Shown piece by piece: positions 1 to 9,261 of a DNA stretch of 64,000 bases. A model generated the notes under the pieces. The model did no database searches. It saw only the letters and a list, made by a program, of their open reading frames with translations, and was not told the DNA's origin. The translations under genes and the position numbers were made by a program. The stretch covers positions 1 through 64,000 of the forward strand of contig JADKFE010000032.1 in assembly GCA_016717595.1 (NCBI GenBank). The letters run 5' to 3'. Position 1 is the first letter of the stretch; every line of letters begins with the position of its first letter. The DNA comes from Deltaproteobacteria bacterium. Lineage in GTDB: Bacteria > Myxococcota_A > UBA796 > CAJQPC01.

Positions 1-107
1 GCGCACGCCGCAACACTAACCTGCGCTTGGCGCCGTGGATGAAAGGAGGTGGCGCGCGCCCTGAGCGGGCTGCGCGCCTGGAGTTTGACCAGGCCCTGAC
101 TCAGACG

Positions 108-664
108 GCGGTGGCGCTGAGGTTTCGTCCGGGTGCTCGACGATGAAAGCTGGTGACCATGATCTCTCCGGCACGTCGAAGGAGGCGTTTAAGATCACGG
201 CCTCGTGCACCAGGCGTGAGCAGGAAACGTTGGCGATAGAGCTGCGCCACGAGCTGTCAGCGGGCGCGCAGCTCCCCGCGCAGCGCACCAATGGCGATGC
301 CACCTTCTTTACCCTAGGCTCACCGAGCGCGAAACCTTCTTCAAAACGTCGGTCTGCGCCAGCCCACGATCACCTCGCTCGTCGGTAGCGGAGGTGGCGC
401 TGAGGCTCGTCCGGGTGCTACGACGATGAAGAGGCTGGTGACCACGATCTCGAGCACGTCCGGGGCGTTTAAGATCACGGCCTCATGCGCCGGGGTGAAA
501 GACTTAAAACGTTGGCGGCAAAGCTGCGCCACAAGCTGTCGTCGGGCGCGCAGCTCCCCTCGCAGGCTCCCCGCGCAGCTCACAGTAACGATGCCACCTA
601 CTCTACCCTGGAGGTATACCGCGGAGGCGCGAAACCTTCTTCAAAACGTCGGTCTGCGTAGCAC
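108..664. repeat. Two degenerate tandem copies of a ~275-bp unit
   Basis: Copy A (about 108-365) and copy B (about 391-664) align along their whole length with small indels. The best conserved block reads GAAACCTTCTTCAAAACGTC in both, followed by the same GGTCTGCG. Neither copy holds a convincing long reading frame; short frames on both strands are broken at different places. The stretch from 1 to about 750 has no gene I can support. It looks like decayed coding or mobile DNA next to the Rpn-family pseudogene. Confidence 0.7.
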
Positions 665-753
665 GATCACCTCTCGCGCTGGGGGTTGTAGGGTGGCGGG
701 ATCTTCGCGGCGAGCCTGCGCTCCAAGGACGTCGATGACGTGCATCGCATAGG

Positions 754-1394
754 TTAACAGACCCTGGCGCGGCTGTCACCCAAACGTTTTACGGCCTCCG
801 CGAACAGGTGGACATACGCCTCAAGCGCATCCCAGACGTTGCCTTTGTGGGCGTGGCGCGGGAGGATCAGGGCAGGCTTGCCGCCGCCTTCGCCGGGCAT
901 GCCTCATCGGGGTGATGGCCGAGGTCTTGCAGCACCAGACCCAGCTCGGAAAGGGCGCCGCGGCGAGTCCCTCGACGGCCTCGGCAGGCGCATCGTAGAG
1001 CTCGGAGACGTGGAGGGCGCGGTCCAGGGCTTCGCGCCGTGGGCGATGAGTAAGGTCACGACCATCGGCAAGCGTGGACCACTCCGCCTGATCCCAGATT
1101 CGTAGGGGTGGTGCGCAGGGCGCGCAGGGGCATCGACGGATCGGGGCTCGACTGATGCTCGAGGATGAAGACGACCTCGGCCCGGCCACCCCGCGCCACG
1201 GCGCGCGGTAGAGCAGGTCCGGGGCGCGCGTTCGGAGGTCGCCGTCGAGCCTGCTCCGTCGGCGCGGGGCTGAGCTGGGCGAGGTCGAGGCGCGCGGCCA
1301 CAGACGGCGGCAAGAGCGCGCGCAGGACCGGCGCGAGCTCGGAGGGCTCGCTGAACACGAGCTTAAAAAGATGATCGTGGGGTGTGTTGCTCAC
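754..1394 (-). pseudogene. Rpn-family (PD-(D/E)XK) nuclease/transposase-like pseudogene
   Basis: The start (HDHLFKLVFSEP, then LRALLPPSVAARLDLAQLSP) and the motif VFILEHQSS are typical of Rpn/YhgA-type recombination-promoting nucleases. The frame then breaks at least twice. RIWDQAEW and LTHRPRREALDRALHVSELY continue in one frame and a segment around NVWDALEAYVHLFAEAV in another, ending at a stop near 754. The product is shorter than the roughly 300-residue family, so a central part also seems lost. Such genes decay easily. Frameshifts are common elsewhere in this window, but the internal deletion favours a true pseudogene. Confidence 0.6.
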
Positions 1395-1621
1395 GAACCT
1401 CGACTATCCGGGGGTGAGGCGGGCGTGGGCGAAGGGCTCAAAAAGGCGGGATAAATCTGCACGAAGTTGGCGATCGAGCGTAATCGTAGGTCGAGGATGA
1501 CGTTTTAGACGGGATCGTTGAGATCACGCTCTCCGTGGCGTCTCCAAAGACCCACGATGTCCTGCCTCCACCTCGGCTACACTCGCGGAGGTGGCCGAGG
1601 CGCCCCCGGTCGAGGTGTGTG

Positions 1622-3183
1622 ATGGTGGTCTCTCTCTTCGTGATCTTGGGCCTCGCCTGTGACGGCGCGGGGGACCGCCCCACGAAGGACGATCCCGGCG
1701 AGACCGGCGAGCCCGGCCGCGACGACAGCGGGCGTGACTCCGGTGAGAGACTCCGGCGACGACTCCGGCGACGACTCCGGCGACGACAGCGACACCGACC
1801 TCGCCCCCCAGCGCTGCACGGGCTTCGCGCCGAGCCCCACGGCCCTTTGTTTTGCCCGACGTCGGCGCCACGGGCAGCGCGTTCACCGGGATCCGGGGGG
1901 ACGCCAACTGCGCCAGCCTCCACCCGGCCTACGCCCTGGCGAACCTGCTCGGCGACGTCTGGCCCGAGCTCGTGATCACCCGAGACTGCCGCGACGCCGC
2001 CGTCGGTCGTGACGTCTGGTCGGTCTACCCTGGCGCCGCGTCGGGTTTTGGCGCCGCCGCCACCGCCTACACCTTGCCCGGCGTCACGTCCTCCTCAGCG
2101 GGTTTGCCGTTCCCGACCGACGGCGAGGCCGAGGACTGTGATGGATCGGGCCTGCCCGGCTACGCCTTGGCGGAGCTGCACGGCGACGGGCGCGCGGAGC
2201 TTGTGCTCACCGTCGATTGTGCGAATGAGGCCACCGGGGCGAGCCAGTGGCTTGTGCACAGCGCCGAGGCCACAGGCTTCTCTGCCGCCCCGACGCCGTT
2301 CACTTTGCCCTCAGCGCCGGTCGGGGATGATCCACCCTGGGGCCGGATCGAGGCTGGGGCCGACTGCGGCGACGGTGTGCCCGGCCACGCCATGCTCGAC
2401 CTGAGCGGCGACGGCGCGCCGGACCTCGTCGTCACCCGCGCCTGCGAGGATGAGGCCGTAGGAAAAGCCCGCTGGGACGTCTACCTCGGCGGATCAGGCG
2501 GCGTGAGCACCACGGCGACTCCTTGGGCCTTGCCTGATCTCGGCGAGGGCACGAGCTACGCCGCGTTGGAGGGCGCCGCCGCGTGCCGGAGCGGTCGTGG
2601 TCCGGGCTATGGTCTCGCCCACGCCGACGGCGACGGTGTGCTCGATCTGATCGTCACCGAGGACTGCAGCGATGTGACGGTCGGCGCCGGGATCTGGCGG
2701 GTGTACGCCGGCTCGGCGAGCGGGGGCTTCTCGGCGACGGGGGTGGATTGGGCGCTGCCCGAGTACGAGACGGGATCGTCCCCGTTCTTGGCCCTCTCCG
2801 CCCGCGCGGTCTGCTCTCAGGGGGATCTGCCCGCGTATGACGCCGCGGACATTGACCACGACGGCTGGCTCGACCTGATCGTGTCCGAAGACTGCCAAGA
2901 GCCCGAGGTCGGCGTGAGCCGCTGGGCTGTGCACCGCGGTGGCCCCGGCGGCTTCGCCAAAGAGGTGACGGCCTGGCCGCTGCCCACGGGCTACAGCGTC
3001 ACCGACCCGCCCTTCGTCGGGCGCTCGGGCACGGCGGACTGCGCGAGCCGCGACCTGCCGACCTGGGAGCTCGCTGATCTCACCCAGGACGGCGCGTTGG
3101 ACCTCGTCGTGATGTACGACTGTAAAGACGATGAGGTCGGCCGCCTCCGCTGGGACGTCTACGCGGCGGTCTGCGAGGGGTGA
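1622..3183 (+). CDS. FG-GAP/VCBS-like repeat lipoprotein (two frameshifts)
   Basis: Starts at ATG 1622 with a short signal and lipobox (VILGLAC), followed by an Asp/Ser/Gly linker (DSGDDSGDD). The body has about five to six repeats of roughly 70 residues with the pattern GYALAELHGDGRAELVLT...DC, ending in W-x-VY-x-G and a Pro-rich turn. This resembles FG-GAP/VCBS beta-propeller blades. Each blade also carries a conserved Cys pair, one before the G-x-G-Y turn and one after the DLVVT strand. The frame shifts near 1748, inside the DSG repeat, and near 1850, so the gene is read in three frames. It is probably a cell-surface protein. The substrate is unknown, and the next gene converges on it. Confidence 0.7.
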
Positions 3184-3198
3184 GCGCAGAAGACGGGC

Positions 3199-4461
3199 TC
3201 AGCGTTTGCTCACGAGCCAAGCCAGCTCGACCTCACCCAGCCCCTTGAGGGTCTGCGCGCCCCGGGGCACACAGACGAACCGATCGCTCAGCTCCGCCGC
3301 CAAGGCCCGGGTGACCTGCACCCGCCCCGGCAGCCCCGAGGACTCCAGGCGCGCGGCGACGTTCACCGTGTCGCCCCAGAGGTCATAGACGAGGCGGCTG
3401 CGGCCGATGACCCCGGCGACGACCGGGCCGACGTGCAGGCCGAACCGCGCGGCGAGGGGCACATGGGCGCGGGCGGCGAGCTCAGGCAAGGAGTCACGCA
3501 TCCTTAGGGCCAGCTCGGCGAGGGCCCCGGCGGGGTCGGCGTGGGGTGTGGGCAGGCCACAGACGACCATGTAGGCGTCGCCGACGGTCTTGATCTTCTC
3601 GGCGCCGGCCTCGGCGGTCAGGGTGTCGAAGGTGGTGAAGAAGGTCTCCAGAAGCTCGACGACCTGCTCGGGCTCGGCGTGGGCGGCGTACTCGGAGAAG
3701 CCGACGATGTCGGCGAAGAGCACGGCGGCGCGCTCGACCCGCTCGGCGATGCGGGACTCCCCGGCCATGAGCCGGGCGGCGATGGACGCGGGGAGCACGT
3801 TGATCAGCAAGGTCTCCGAGCGGCGGTGGGCCTCGGCGAGCTCCGCCGTACGTTGGGTCACTTTGCGCTCTAGCTCACTCGAGAGGCGCTGAAGCTGCTC
3901 GTCCAGCCGCGCCTTGGACAGCCGCGAGGCGGTCATGCGCGCCAAGGTCAGAAACAGCTCCTCGTGCCAAGGCGTGAAGAAGTTCGCGGCGCTGTGCTCG
4001 CTGTCGATGACGCCGATGACCTGGCCCTCGTCGAGGATCGGCACGGCGAGCTCGCTGAGCCGGAGCTGGTCGTCGCAGACGTAGCGGGGGTCTAGGCGGG
4101 TGTCGCCGATGCGCTCCACCCGGCCCGTGGCGGCGACGGCGCCGACGATGCCCCGGCCCACGGTGAGGGTGATCGGCGCGAGGATCTCCCGTCCTTTTGG
4201 GTTCTTGGGCCCAAACGCCGCGCGCTGCACGAGCAGGCCCTGCTCCTCGTCCAGCAGGTAGATGACGCAGTCCTCAAGACCCATGCGGCCCACGGCGTCG
4301 TTGGCGAGCTCCCAGAGGATGTCGTCGATGTCGGCTTGGTACCGCAGCAAGGTCGCCGCGAAGCCGTTGAGGGCCTGCAGCGCCCGCGCTTGCGCCTCGG
4401 CCTCTTCAGCCCTCCGCCGAAGCCGCGCCAGCTCCGCATCTGTGGACCACTCGCCGCTCAT
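3199..4461 (-). CDS. Class III adenylate/guanylate cyclase with GAF sensor domain
   Basis: Makes cyclic nucleotide from NTP, probably cAMP. A GAF domain fills about residues 20-170 (LEDCVIYLLDEE, VGRGIVGAVAATG, LAVPILDEGQVIGVID). A coiled segment follows (LDEQLQRLSSELERKV, about 175-210), then the catalytic domain. FADIVGFSE and VGDAYMVV carry the metal-binding Asp pair, EKIKTVGD the purine-recognition Lys, and YDLWGDTVNVAARLES the Asp and the Asn/Arg of the active site. All essential residues seem present, so it should be active. There is no membrane segment, so it is a cytosolic sensor whose GAF ligand is unknown. I chose ATG 4461 because the upstream extension, which could reach 4593, has no family similarity and overlaps the neighbouring regulatory region. 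Confidence 0.9.
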   Translation of the reverse strand: MSGEWSTDAELARLRRRAEEAEAQARALQALNGFAATLLRYQADIDDILWELANDAVGRMGLEDCVIYLLDEEQGLLVQRAAFGPKNPKGREILAPITLTVGRGIVGAVAATGRVERIGDTRLDPRYVCDDQLRLSELAVPILDEGQVIGVIDSEHSAANFFTPWHEELFLTLARMTASRLSKARLDEQLQRLSSELERKVTQRTAELAEAHRRSETLLINVLPASIAARLMAGESRIAERVERAAVLFADIVGFSEYAAHAEPEQVVELLETFFTTFDTLTAEAGAEKIKTVGDAYMVVCGLPTPHADPAGALAELALRMRDSLPELAARAHVPLAARFGLHVGPVVAGVIGRSRLVYDLWGDTVNVAARLESSGLPGRVQVTRALAAELSDRFVCVPRGAQTLKGLGEVELAWLVSKR

Positions 4462-4545
4462 CACGGGATCATAGCGTCTTCGGCGGTTGGGCGGGGACTC
4501 GGAGGCTTGACGGTTGATCGCTGGTGGACGAATCGGCCACATGAT

Positions 4546-4565
4546 ATGGCCAACATTCTGGCCAT
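4546..4565. promoter_or_regulatory. Palindromic operator of the toxin-antitoxin operon
   Basis: Perfect inverted repeat ATGGCCA-N6-TGGCCAT ending 13 bases before the antitoxin GTG. Its position fits autoregulation by the DNA-binding antitoxin, as is usual for mazEF-type operons. Confidence 0.6.
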
Positions 4566-4578
4566 CATAGGAGATGTC

Positions 4579-4830
4579 GTGCGCACCTTCCATCTTCCGC
4601 TACCTGATGAGATGTACGACGCTTTGCGCGAAGAGGCCGCCGCAGAGCGCCGACCGGCGACTGAGGTGGTGCGGGACGCCCTCTCCCGATGGATTCAGGC
4701 GCAACGACGCCAACGATTGGCCGACGAGATCCGGCTTTTTGCTGAGGCCGAGGCGGGCACGGCCCTTGACCTTGACGCTGAACTTGAGGCTGCCAGCATC
4801 GCAAGCCTGATCGCTGCGGACGGGCGATGA
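4579..4830 (+). CDS. RHH-type antitoxin of a MazEF-like pair
   Basis: Short acidic protein of 83 residues starting at GTG 4579, preceded by GGAG. The N-terminal part (RTFHLPLPDEMYDALREEAA, then TEVVRDALSRWI) has the strand-helix-helix pattern of ribbon-helix-helix/CopG-like regulators. The C-terminal part is acidic and would wrap the toxin (AEAEAGTALDLDAELE). It overlaps the downstream toxin by four bases (ATGA), so the two are translationally coupled. It should neutralise the toxin and bind the palindrome just upstream to repress the operon. An upstream in-frame extension exists but would run through the operator. Confidence 0.8.
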   Translation: MRTFHLPLPDEMYDALREEAAAERRPATEVVRDALSRWIQAQRRQRLADEIRLFAEAEAGTALDLDAELEAASIASLIAADGR

Positions 4831-5174
4831 GGCGGGGCGATCTTTACCTCGCGGAGCTCAGCCCCCGCTCGGGCGCCGAGATTCAAGGCGGCCGTCCGGT
4901 TCTGGTGGTGTCCCACGACAGCTTCAATCGAGTCACGGCGTGGCAGTCGGTGATGGTTGTGCCGCTTACGACCTCCGCGGCCCAGGCCCGACGCGGTCCT
5001 ACGGCCGTGCCGATTCCTGATGGCGCCGGAGGTCTACGTGGGGATGGTGTCGCCGTGTGCCATCAGATCACGACCCTCGATCGTACAAAGCTCAGTCGCA
5101 GGCTCGGCGCGCTTCCGGCAGACGTGTTGGCCGCCGTGGAGCTGGGGATCAAGGCCGCCCTCGATCTGCCGTGA
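4827..5174 (+). CDS. MazF/PemK-type endoribonuclease toxin
   Basis: 115 residues, the normal MazF length. MRRGDLYLAELSP and the strand GGRPVLVVSHDSFN are the signature start of the PemK/MazF fold. VMVVPLTTS supplies the Thr/Ser of the active-site strand and DGVAVCHQITTLDRTKL the conserved QI-x-T-x-D-x-x-x-L segment. Family members cut single-stranded RNA at short motifs, including mRNA, tRNA or rRNA. The target here cannot be read from sequence. It starts on the antitoxin stop. RtcB can religate some MazF-cut rRNA in E. coli, so the two rtcB loci elsewhere in the window are a possible counterpart, but nothing links them directly. Confidence 0.88.
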   Translation: MRRGDLYLAELSPRSGAEIQGGRPVLVVSHDSFNRVTAWQSVMVVPLTTSAAQARRGPTAVPIPDGAGGLRGDGVAVCHQITTLDRTKLSRRLGALPADVLAAVELGIKAALDLP

Positions 5175-5226
5175 GCTTGGCCTGGAACCCGGAGGCGTGG
5201 CCGAGGTCACCGGCGTTGGAGGGCCA

Positions 5227-6219
5227 ATGCGACACGCGCTGCTTTGTTGTCTGATGACAGGTTGTGTTGAGCTGGCTGAGGTTCACGCCGAAGGGGGCTC
5301 GTCACCGCTGGCCGCCGCGCCGCCCGCCGCCGCGCCGCTCGACCCCTTCGTGGCGCTGCTGAGCGCGCCTTGGGCCCTCGCCGACGGCTTTGTCTCCCCG
5401 GCGCCCGCTCCTTGGCGGCCCTGCGGCCTCGGGTGTTTTGAGGCCAAGGCTGAAGCCGTCGCCGTGGCCCCGGCGAACGGTCGGGTGATGTTGGCCGAGC
5501 CCGGCCTGGTGGAGCTGGAGCACCACTTCTTTGAGAACCACGTCCGTAAGTCTGCGCGGACGCGGTTTGAGGGCCTCCAGCACAGCCTCACCGTCGGCCA
5601 AGACCTCAAGAAGGGCGAGGCCTTGGGCAAGGGATCGCGGCTCACGGTCACGATCGTCGGCAGCGAAGAAGACCCAGCCCTGTTCTTCGCCGCCCGGCCC
5701 CAGCTCCCCGACCCCAGCGTCGAGCCGATCCTCGCGCTCATCCACCACGACGAGCAGGAGCTTCGGATCCTCCGCGACGGCGTCGAGGTGCTGCGGGCTG
5801 AGGTCGGCTTCGGCCAAGCCACCGGCGCCAAAGAGCGTCGCGGCGACAACCGCACCCCCAAAGGGGTCTACCGCGTCGTGCAGCACAGCAAAGGCCCCTT
5901 TGATGGCCCCTTCGGCGCGTACTACGGCGGCCACTGGATGCGCCTGAACTACCCGAACCCCTGGGACGCCGCGCGGGGTGTAGACGCCGGGCTGATCACC
6001 GTGGCCCAGCAGCGGGAGATCACCCAGCGGTACTGGGCGGGGTTGGCCACGAACGAGCGCACGTCCTTGGGCGGCGGCATCGGGATGCACGGCTGGGCGG
6101 AGGAGTGGTCCGACACGAGCTCCCGGCAGATGAGCTGGGGCTGCATCGTGCTGCACCTCTCCACGGGGGCCGGGGTCTGGGGCCCCGCCGGCCGGCGGCG
6201 AGGGGGGGGGGGGTGGTGA
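5227..6219 (+). CDS. L,D-transpeptidase (YkuD-type) lipoprotein, 3' end frameshifted in poly-G
   Basis: Starts at ATG 5227 with signal and lipobox (LMTGC). Residues about 60-160 form a non-catalytic domain. The YkuD catalytic domain follows: ELRILRDGVEVLRAEVGFG, then the conserved RRGDNRTPKGVYRV, then the active site GIGMHGW...MSWGCIVLH with catalytic His and Cys. Such enzymes cross-link peptidoglycan or anchor proteins to it. The frame ends just after a run of twelve G (6202-6213). In the next frame VVIFPARAV would be a normal L,D-transpeptidase end, so the true C terminus is probably a few residues different. It converges on the M16 genes. Confidence 0.82.
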   Translation: MRHALLCCLMTGCVELAEVHAEGGSSPLAAAPPAAAPLDPFVALLSAPWALADGFVSPAPAPWRPCGLGCFEAKAEAVAVAPANGRVMLAEPGLVELEHHFFENHVRKSARTRFEGLQHSLTVGQDLKKGEALGKGSRLTVTIVGSEEDPALFFAARPQLPDPSVEPILALIHHDEQELRILRDGVEVLRAEVGFGQATGAKERRGDNRTPKGVYRVVQHSKGPFDGPFGAYYGGHWMRLNYPNPWDAARGVDAGLITVAQQREITQRYWAGLATNERTSLGGGIGMHGWAEEWSDTSSRQMSWGCIVLHLSTGAGVWGPAGRRRGGGGW

Positions 6220-6247
6220 TCTTTCCTGCCCGCGCCGTCGCCCACCC

Positions 6248-7726
6248 TCAGCGTTTGCCCTTCTTCGGCGCGGGCGCCGCCGGGCGCGGGGCCACGGCCT
6301 CCACGACCGTCCAGGCGCCGGGCACGGCGGCCTCGACCTGGGCGCGGATCTGGCCCACGTCGCCGACGACGATCACCACGGCGTCGTTGAGGCCGAGCTT
6401 GGCGACCTCAGCGTTGACCGTGGCGGCGGTGAGGCCGTTGAGGGCGTTGAGCTCGTCGTTGATGGCGGAGGGGCTGAGGCCCTGCTCGATGAGGCCGCCA
6501 TAGGTGGCCGAGACCGCGCCCCGGCTCTCCATGGCGCTCACCAAGGCCGTGCGCCGCGCGCCCCGGGCCTTCTCTAGCTCCTCGTCGGTGACGCCGGACT
6601 GCAAGAGGGTGAGCTGCTCCAACAGCGCCTTCAAGGCGTCGCCGGTCACGGGCTGGAACACGGCGGTCTGGGCCAGGGCCACGCCCTGCTCGGCGCCGGG
6701 CTCTAACCAGGCCTTCGCGCCGTAGGTGTAGCCGCGCTCTTCACGCAAGAGGCGGTTGAGGCGGCTGGTGAAGGTGCCGCCGAGCACGATGACGCCCAGA
6801 CGCGCGGCGGGCAGGCCGGCTTCAGCGCTGCGCCAGCCGGGCATCACGACGCGGAGGATGGACTGGGCGGCGCCGGGGTTGTCCACCAACACGAGGCGTG
6901 GGCCTGGGGCGGCGGGCTTGATCGCGGCGGGCACGGCGGTGGGGGCGGCCGGGTTGGCCTTCCAGGCGCCGAAGCGGGACTCCAGGGCGGCCTGGATGCC
7001 GTCGGCGGTGACGGCGCCGGTGACGACGAAGCGGATGCGGCCCGGGGCGTAACGTGCGGCCCAGCTCGCCTTGAGCTGGGCGGGGGTCAGCGCGGTGAGG
7101 TCGTCGCGGCGGCCGATGATCGGGTGACCGAGCGGGTGCGTCTCGCCCCAATAGAGCCGCTGACCGGCCCAGACGGCGAGGCTCTGCGGGGTGTCTAAGG
7201 CGGAGTCGAGATCGCCCAGGGTGATCTTGCGGACACGCTCGACCTCATCGGCGTCAAACCGAGGGCGCAGGATGGCGTCGGCGAGAAGATCTAAGGCGCT
7301 GTCCAAACGCTCGGCGTGGGTGTCGAGGGTGATGATGCTGGAGGTGGCTTTGGTGCCGACGCTCAGCGAGATCGCCTTCTGCTCAAGCTCGGCGGCGAAG
7401 GCGTCCGCGCCACGATCCCCGGCGCCGTGGGTCAACATCCGGTCGGAGAGCGCCGTCTGACCCCAGCCCAAGGCTGGGTCTTCAGCGGCGCCGCCAGAGA
7501 TGACGGCCTGCAGGCTCACCAGCGGCAGGCCGGCGCGCTCAAACACCCAGATCTCGACGCCGTTTGAGAGGGTGACGACCTTGGGCACCGGGGCGGTGAA
7601 CGCCGGGGTGGGCCCCGCCTCGGGGCGCTGGGCGAGGGGATCTTGGGCCTGGGGCACGGTGGCGGTCTCCTGGGGGGCACGAGCGCAGGACAGGCCGAGG
7701 GCCAAGGCGAGGAGGAGCTGCGTCAT
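6248..7726 (-). CDS. M16 family peptidase-like lipoprotein, non-catalytic subunit
   Basis: 492 residues with lipobox ALGLSCA, two M16 (pitrilysin/processing-peptidase) half domains and no zinc site. Where the HxxEH motif should be, the sequence reads GWGQTALSDRMLTHG. The C-terminal half keeps the typical RLNRLLREERGYTYG. In bacterial M16B pairs the inactive partner builds the chamber and binds substrate. It starts on the stop of the catalytic partner (ATGA, 7723-7726), supporting a heterodimer made in equal amounts at the outer or periplasmic face. The C-terminal tail is Pro/Lys-rich. Confidence 0.85.
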   Translation of the reverse strand: MTQLLLALALGLSCARAPQETATVPQAQDPLAQRPEAGPTPAFTAPVPKVVTLSNGVEIWVFERAGLPLVSLQAVISGGAAEDPALGWGQTALSDRMLTHGAGDRGADAFAAELEQKAISLSVGTKATSSIITLDTHAERLDSALDLLADAILRPRFDADEVERVRKITLGDLDSALDTPQSLAVWAGQRLYWGETHPLGHPIIGRRDDLTALTPAQLKASWAARYAPGRIRFVVTGAVTADGIQAALESRFGAWKANPAAPTAVPAAIKPAAPGPRLVLVDNPGAAQSILRVVMPGWRSAEAGLPAARLGVIVLGGTFTSRLNRLLREERGYTYGAKAWLEPGAEQGVALAQTAVFQPVTGDALKALLEQLTLLQSGVTDEELEKARGARRTALVSAMESRGAVSATYGGLIEQGLSPSAINDELNALNGLTAATVNAEVAKLGLNDAVVIVVGDVGQIRAQVEAAVPGAWTVVEAVAPRPAAPAPKKGKR

Positions 7727-9081
7727 GGGGTGGTCTCCTCGGCGACGGGCGCGGGGGTGACGCGGATGAGGCAGCGGGTGTCGACCGTCAGGCGCGCGGC
7801 GGCTTGTTTGACGCCGTCCTTGGTGGCCTGGCGGTAACGGTCGAGATCGGCCTGCATGTAGCCCGGCGTGCCGGTGTTGAAGTAGTAGCTGTTGAGCGAG
7901 CTGGCGCGGCCTTGGAGGCTCTCTTGGCGCTCCAAAAAGGACATCTCAAGCTGGTTCTTGACGCGCTCTAGCTCGGCGTCCGTGGGGCCCTCGGCGGCGA
8001 GGCGGGCGAGCTCTTTGGCGATGGCCTCCTCGGCCTCAGCGAGGGTGTGGCCTTCAGCGGGGGTGACCTCGATGACGAACAAGGAGCTGAGGCGCTGGCT
8101 CATCTGCCCGGCGCTGACCTCCACGGCGAGGCCCGACTCGTGAACGAGGCCGCGGTAGAGGCGTGAGGAGCGGCCGTCGGCGAGGATGTCGGCGAGCAGG
8201 TCCATCTCGGCGTCGCCGCTGGCGTACATCGCCGGGCTGTGCCAGGCCATGACGCTCTTGGGCTGGCGGACCTGATCGGTCAGCTCAATGAGGGAGGTCA
8301 CCGGGGCGGTGGGCGCGGGCACGGGCTGGCGCTCGGGCACGGGGCGGGCGGCGAGGCCCCCAAAGAGGCGCTCGATGGTGATCTTCACCGCGGCGGGGTC
8401 GAAGTCTCCGGCGACGACGAGGCTCGCGTTGCCCGGCACATACCAGGTGTTGAAGAAGCCCACGACGTCGTCCACGGTGGCGGCCTGGAGGTCCTCGTGG
8501 GAGCCGATGACGGTGTGCGCGTAGGGGTGACCGGCGGGGTACATCGCCTCGGGCATCACCAGCCAGATCTCACCGTAGGGGGCGTCTTCGTAGGACTGGC
8601 GGCGCTCGTTTCGCACCACGTCCCGCTGCAGGTCGAGCTTCTCTTGGGTCATCGCCCGGGAGAGGCCCTCCATGCGGTCGGCCTCCATCCACAGCAGGGT
8701 GTCGACGAGGTTGGACGGGCCCACGTCGTAGTAGTCCGTGGCGTCTTCGCTCGTCCAGGCGTTGTTGTGGCCGCCGCTGGCCTCCATGAGATCGTCAAAG
8801 CCTGAGCCCGGCAGCCGTGTGGTGCCCATAAACATCAGGTGCTCAAAGAGGTGCGCGAAGCCCGTGCGGCCCTCGACCTCATCTTTGGCGCCGACGCCGT
8901 ACCACAGGTTCACGACGACCTGGGGCAGGGTGGGATCGGGCATGAGGATGACGTTGAGGCCATTGGGCAGCTTGTACTGCTCATACGTCAGCTCGACGGC
9001 GTGGGCCGGGGCGCTGAGCAGGGGGGCCATCGCGGCGAAGAGGAACACGCGGCGCTCCTTGGAGGGCGGGATGCGGAGCAC
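7723..9081 (-). CDS. M16 family zinc peptidase, catalytic subunit
   Basis: 452 residues with a signal peptide ending near SAPAHA. The zinc motif HLFEH is intact (GRTGFAHLFEHLMFMGT), and the third zinc ligand is expected in the ERRQSYEDAPYGE helix about 75 residues later. The second half contains SRLYRGLVHESGLAVEV, the usual inactive C-terminal repeat. It probably degrades periplasmic or extracellular peptides with its inactive partner encoded immediately downstream. The start is a non-ATG codon at 9081, chosen because the signal peptide begins there. No other start gives a charged N terminus. Confidence 0.9.
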   Translation of the reverse strand: MLRIPPSKERRVFLFAAMAPLLSAPAHAVELTYEQYKLPNGLNVILMPDPTLPQVVVNLWYGVGAKDEVEGRTGFAHLFEHLMFMGTTRLPGSGFDDLMEASGGHNNAWTSEDATDYYDVGPSNLVDTLLWMEADRMEGLSRAMTQEKLDLQRDVVRNERRQSYEDAPYGEIWLVMPEAMYPAGHPYAHTVIGSHEDLQAATVDDVVGFFNTWYVPGNASLVVAGDFDPAAVKITIERLFGGLAARPVPERQPVPAPTAPVTSLIELTDQVRQPKSVMAWHSPAMYASGDAEMDLLADILADGRSSRLYRGLVHESGLAVEVSAGQMSQRLSSLFVIEVTPAEGHTLAEAEEAIAKELARLAAEGPTDAELERVKNQLEMSFLERQESLQGRASSLNSYYFNTGTPGYMQADLDRYRQATKDGVKQAAARLTVDTRCLIRVTPAPVAEETTP

Positions 9082-9261
9082 CGTAGCCCGCTCCCCGTCG
9101 ATCGCAAGCGGCGTAAAGGAGAGGGAGGACAGCGGGTGTCAGTCAGGTTGACTGTTCAGCATATTCAAAGGGCGGGGCCAGGGTTGAGGCGGGCCCGAAG
9201 CGGCCTCATTTGGCGCACGAAGGGGCGTCCAATGCCTTGAGGATCGCTGTAGAGTGAGGCG

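Noticed and set aside
108..664. Possible insertion sequence
   Set aside because: No transposase frame, terminal inverted repeats or target duplication could be seen in the two degenerate copies.
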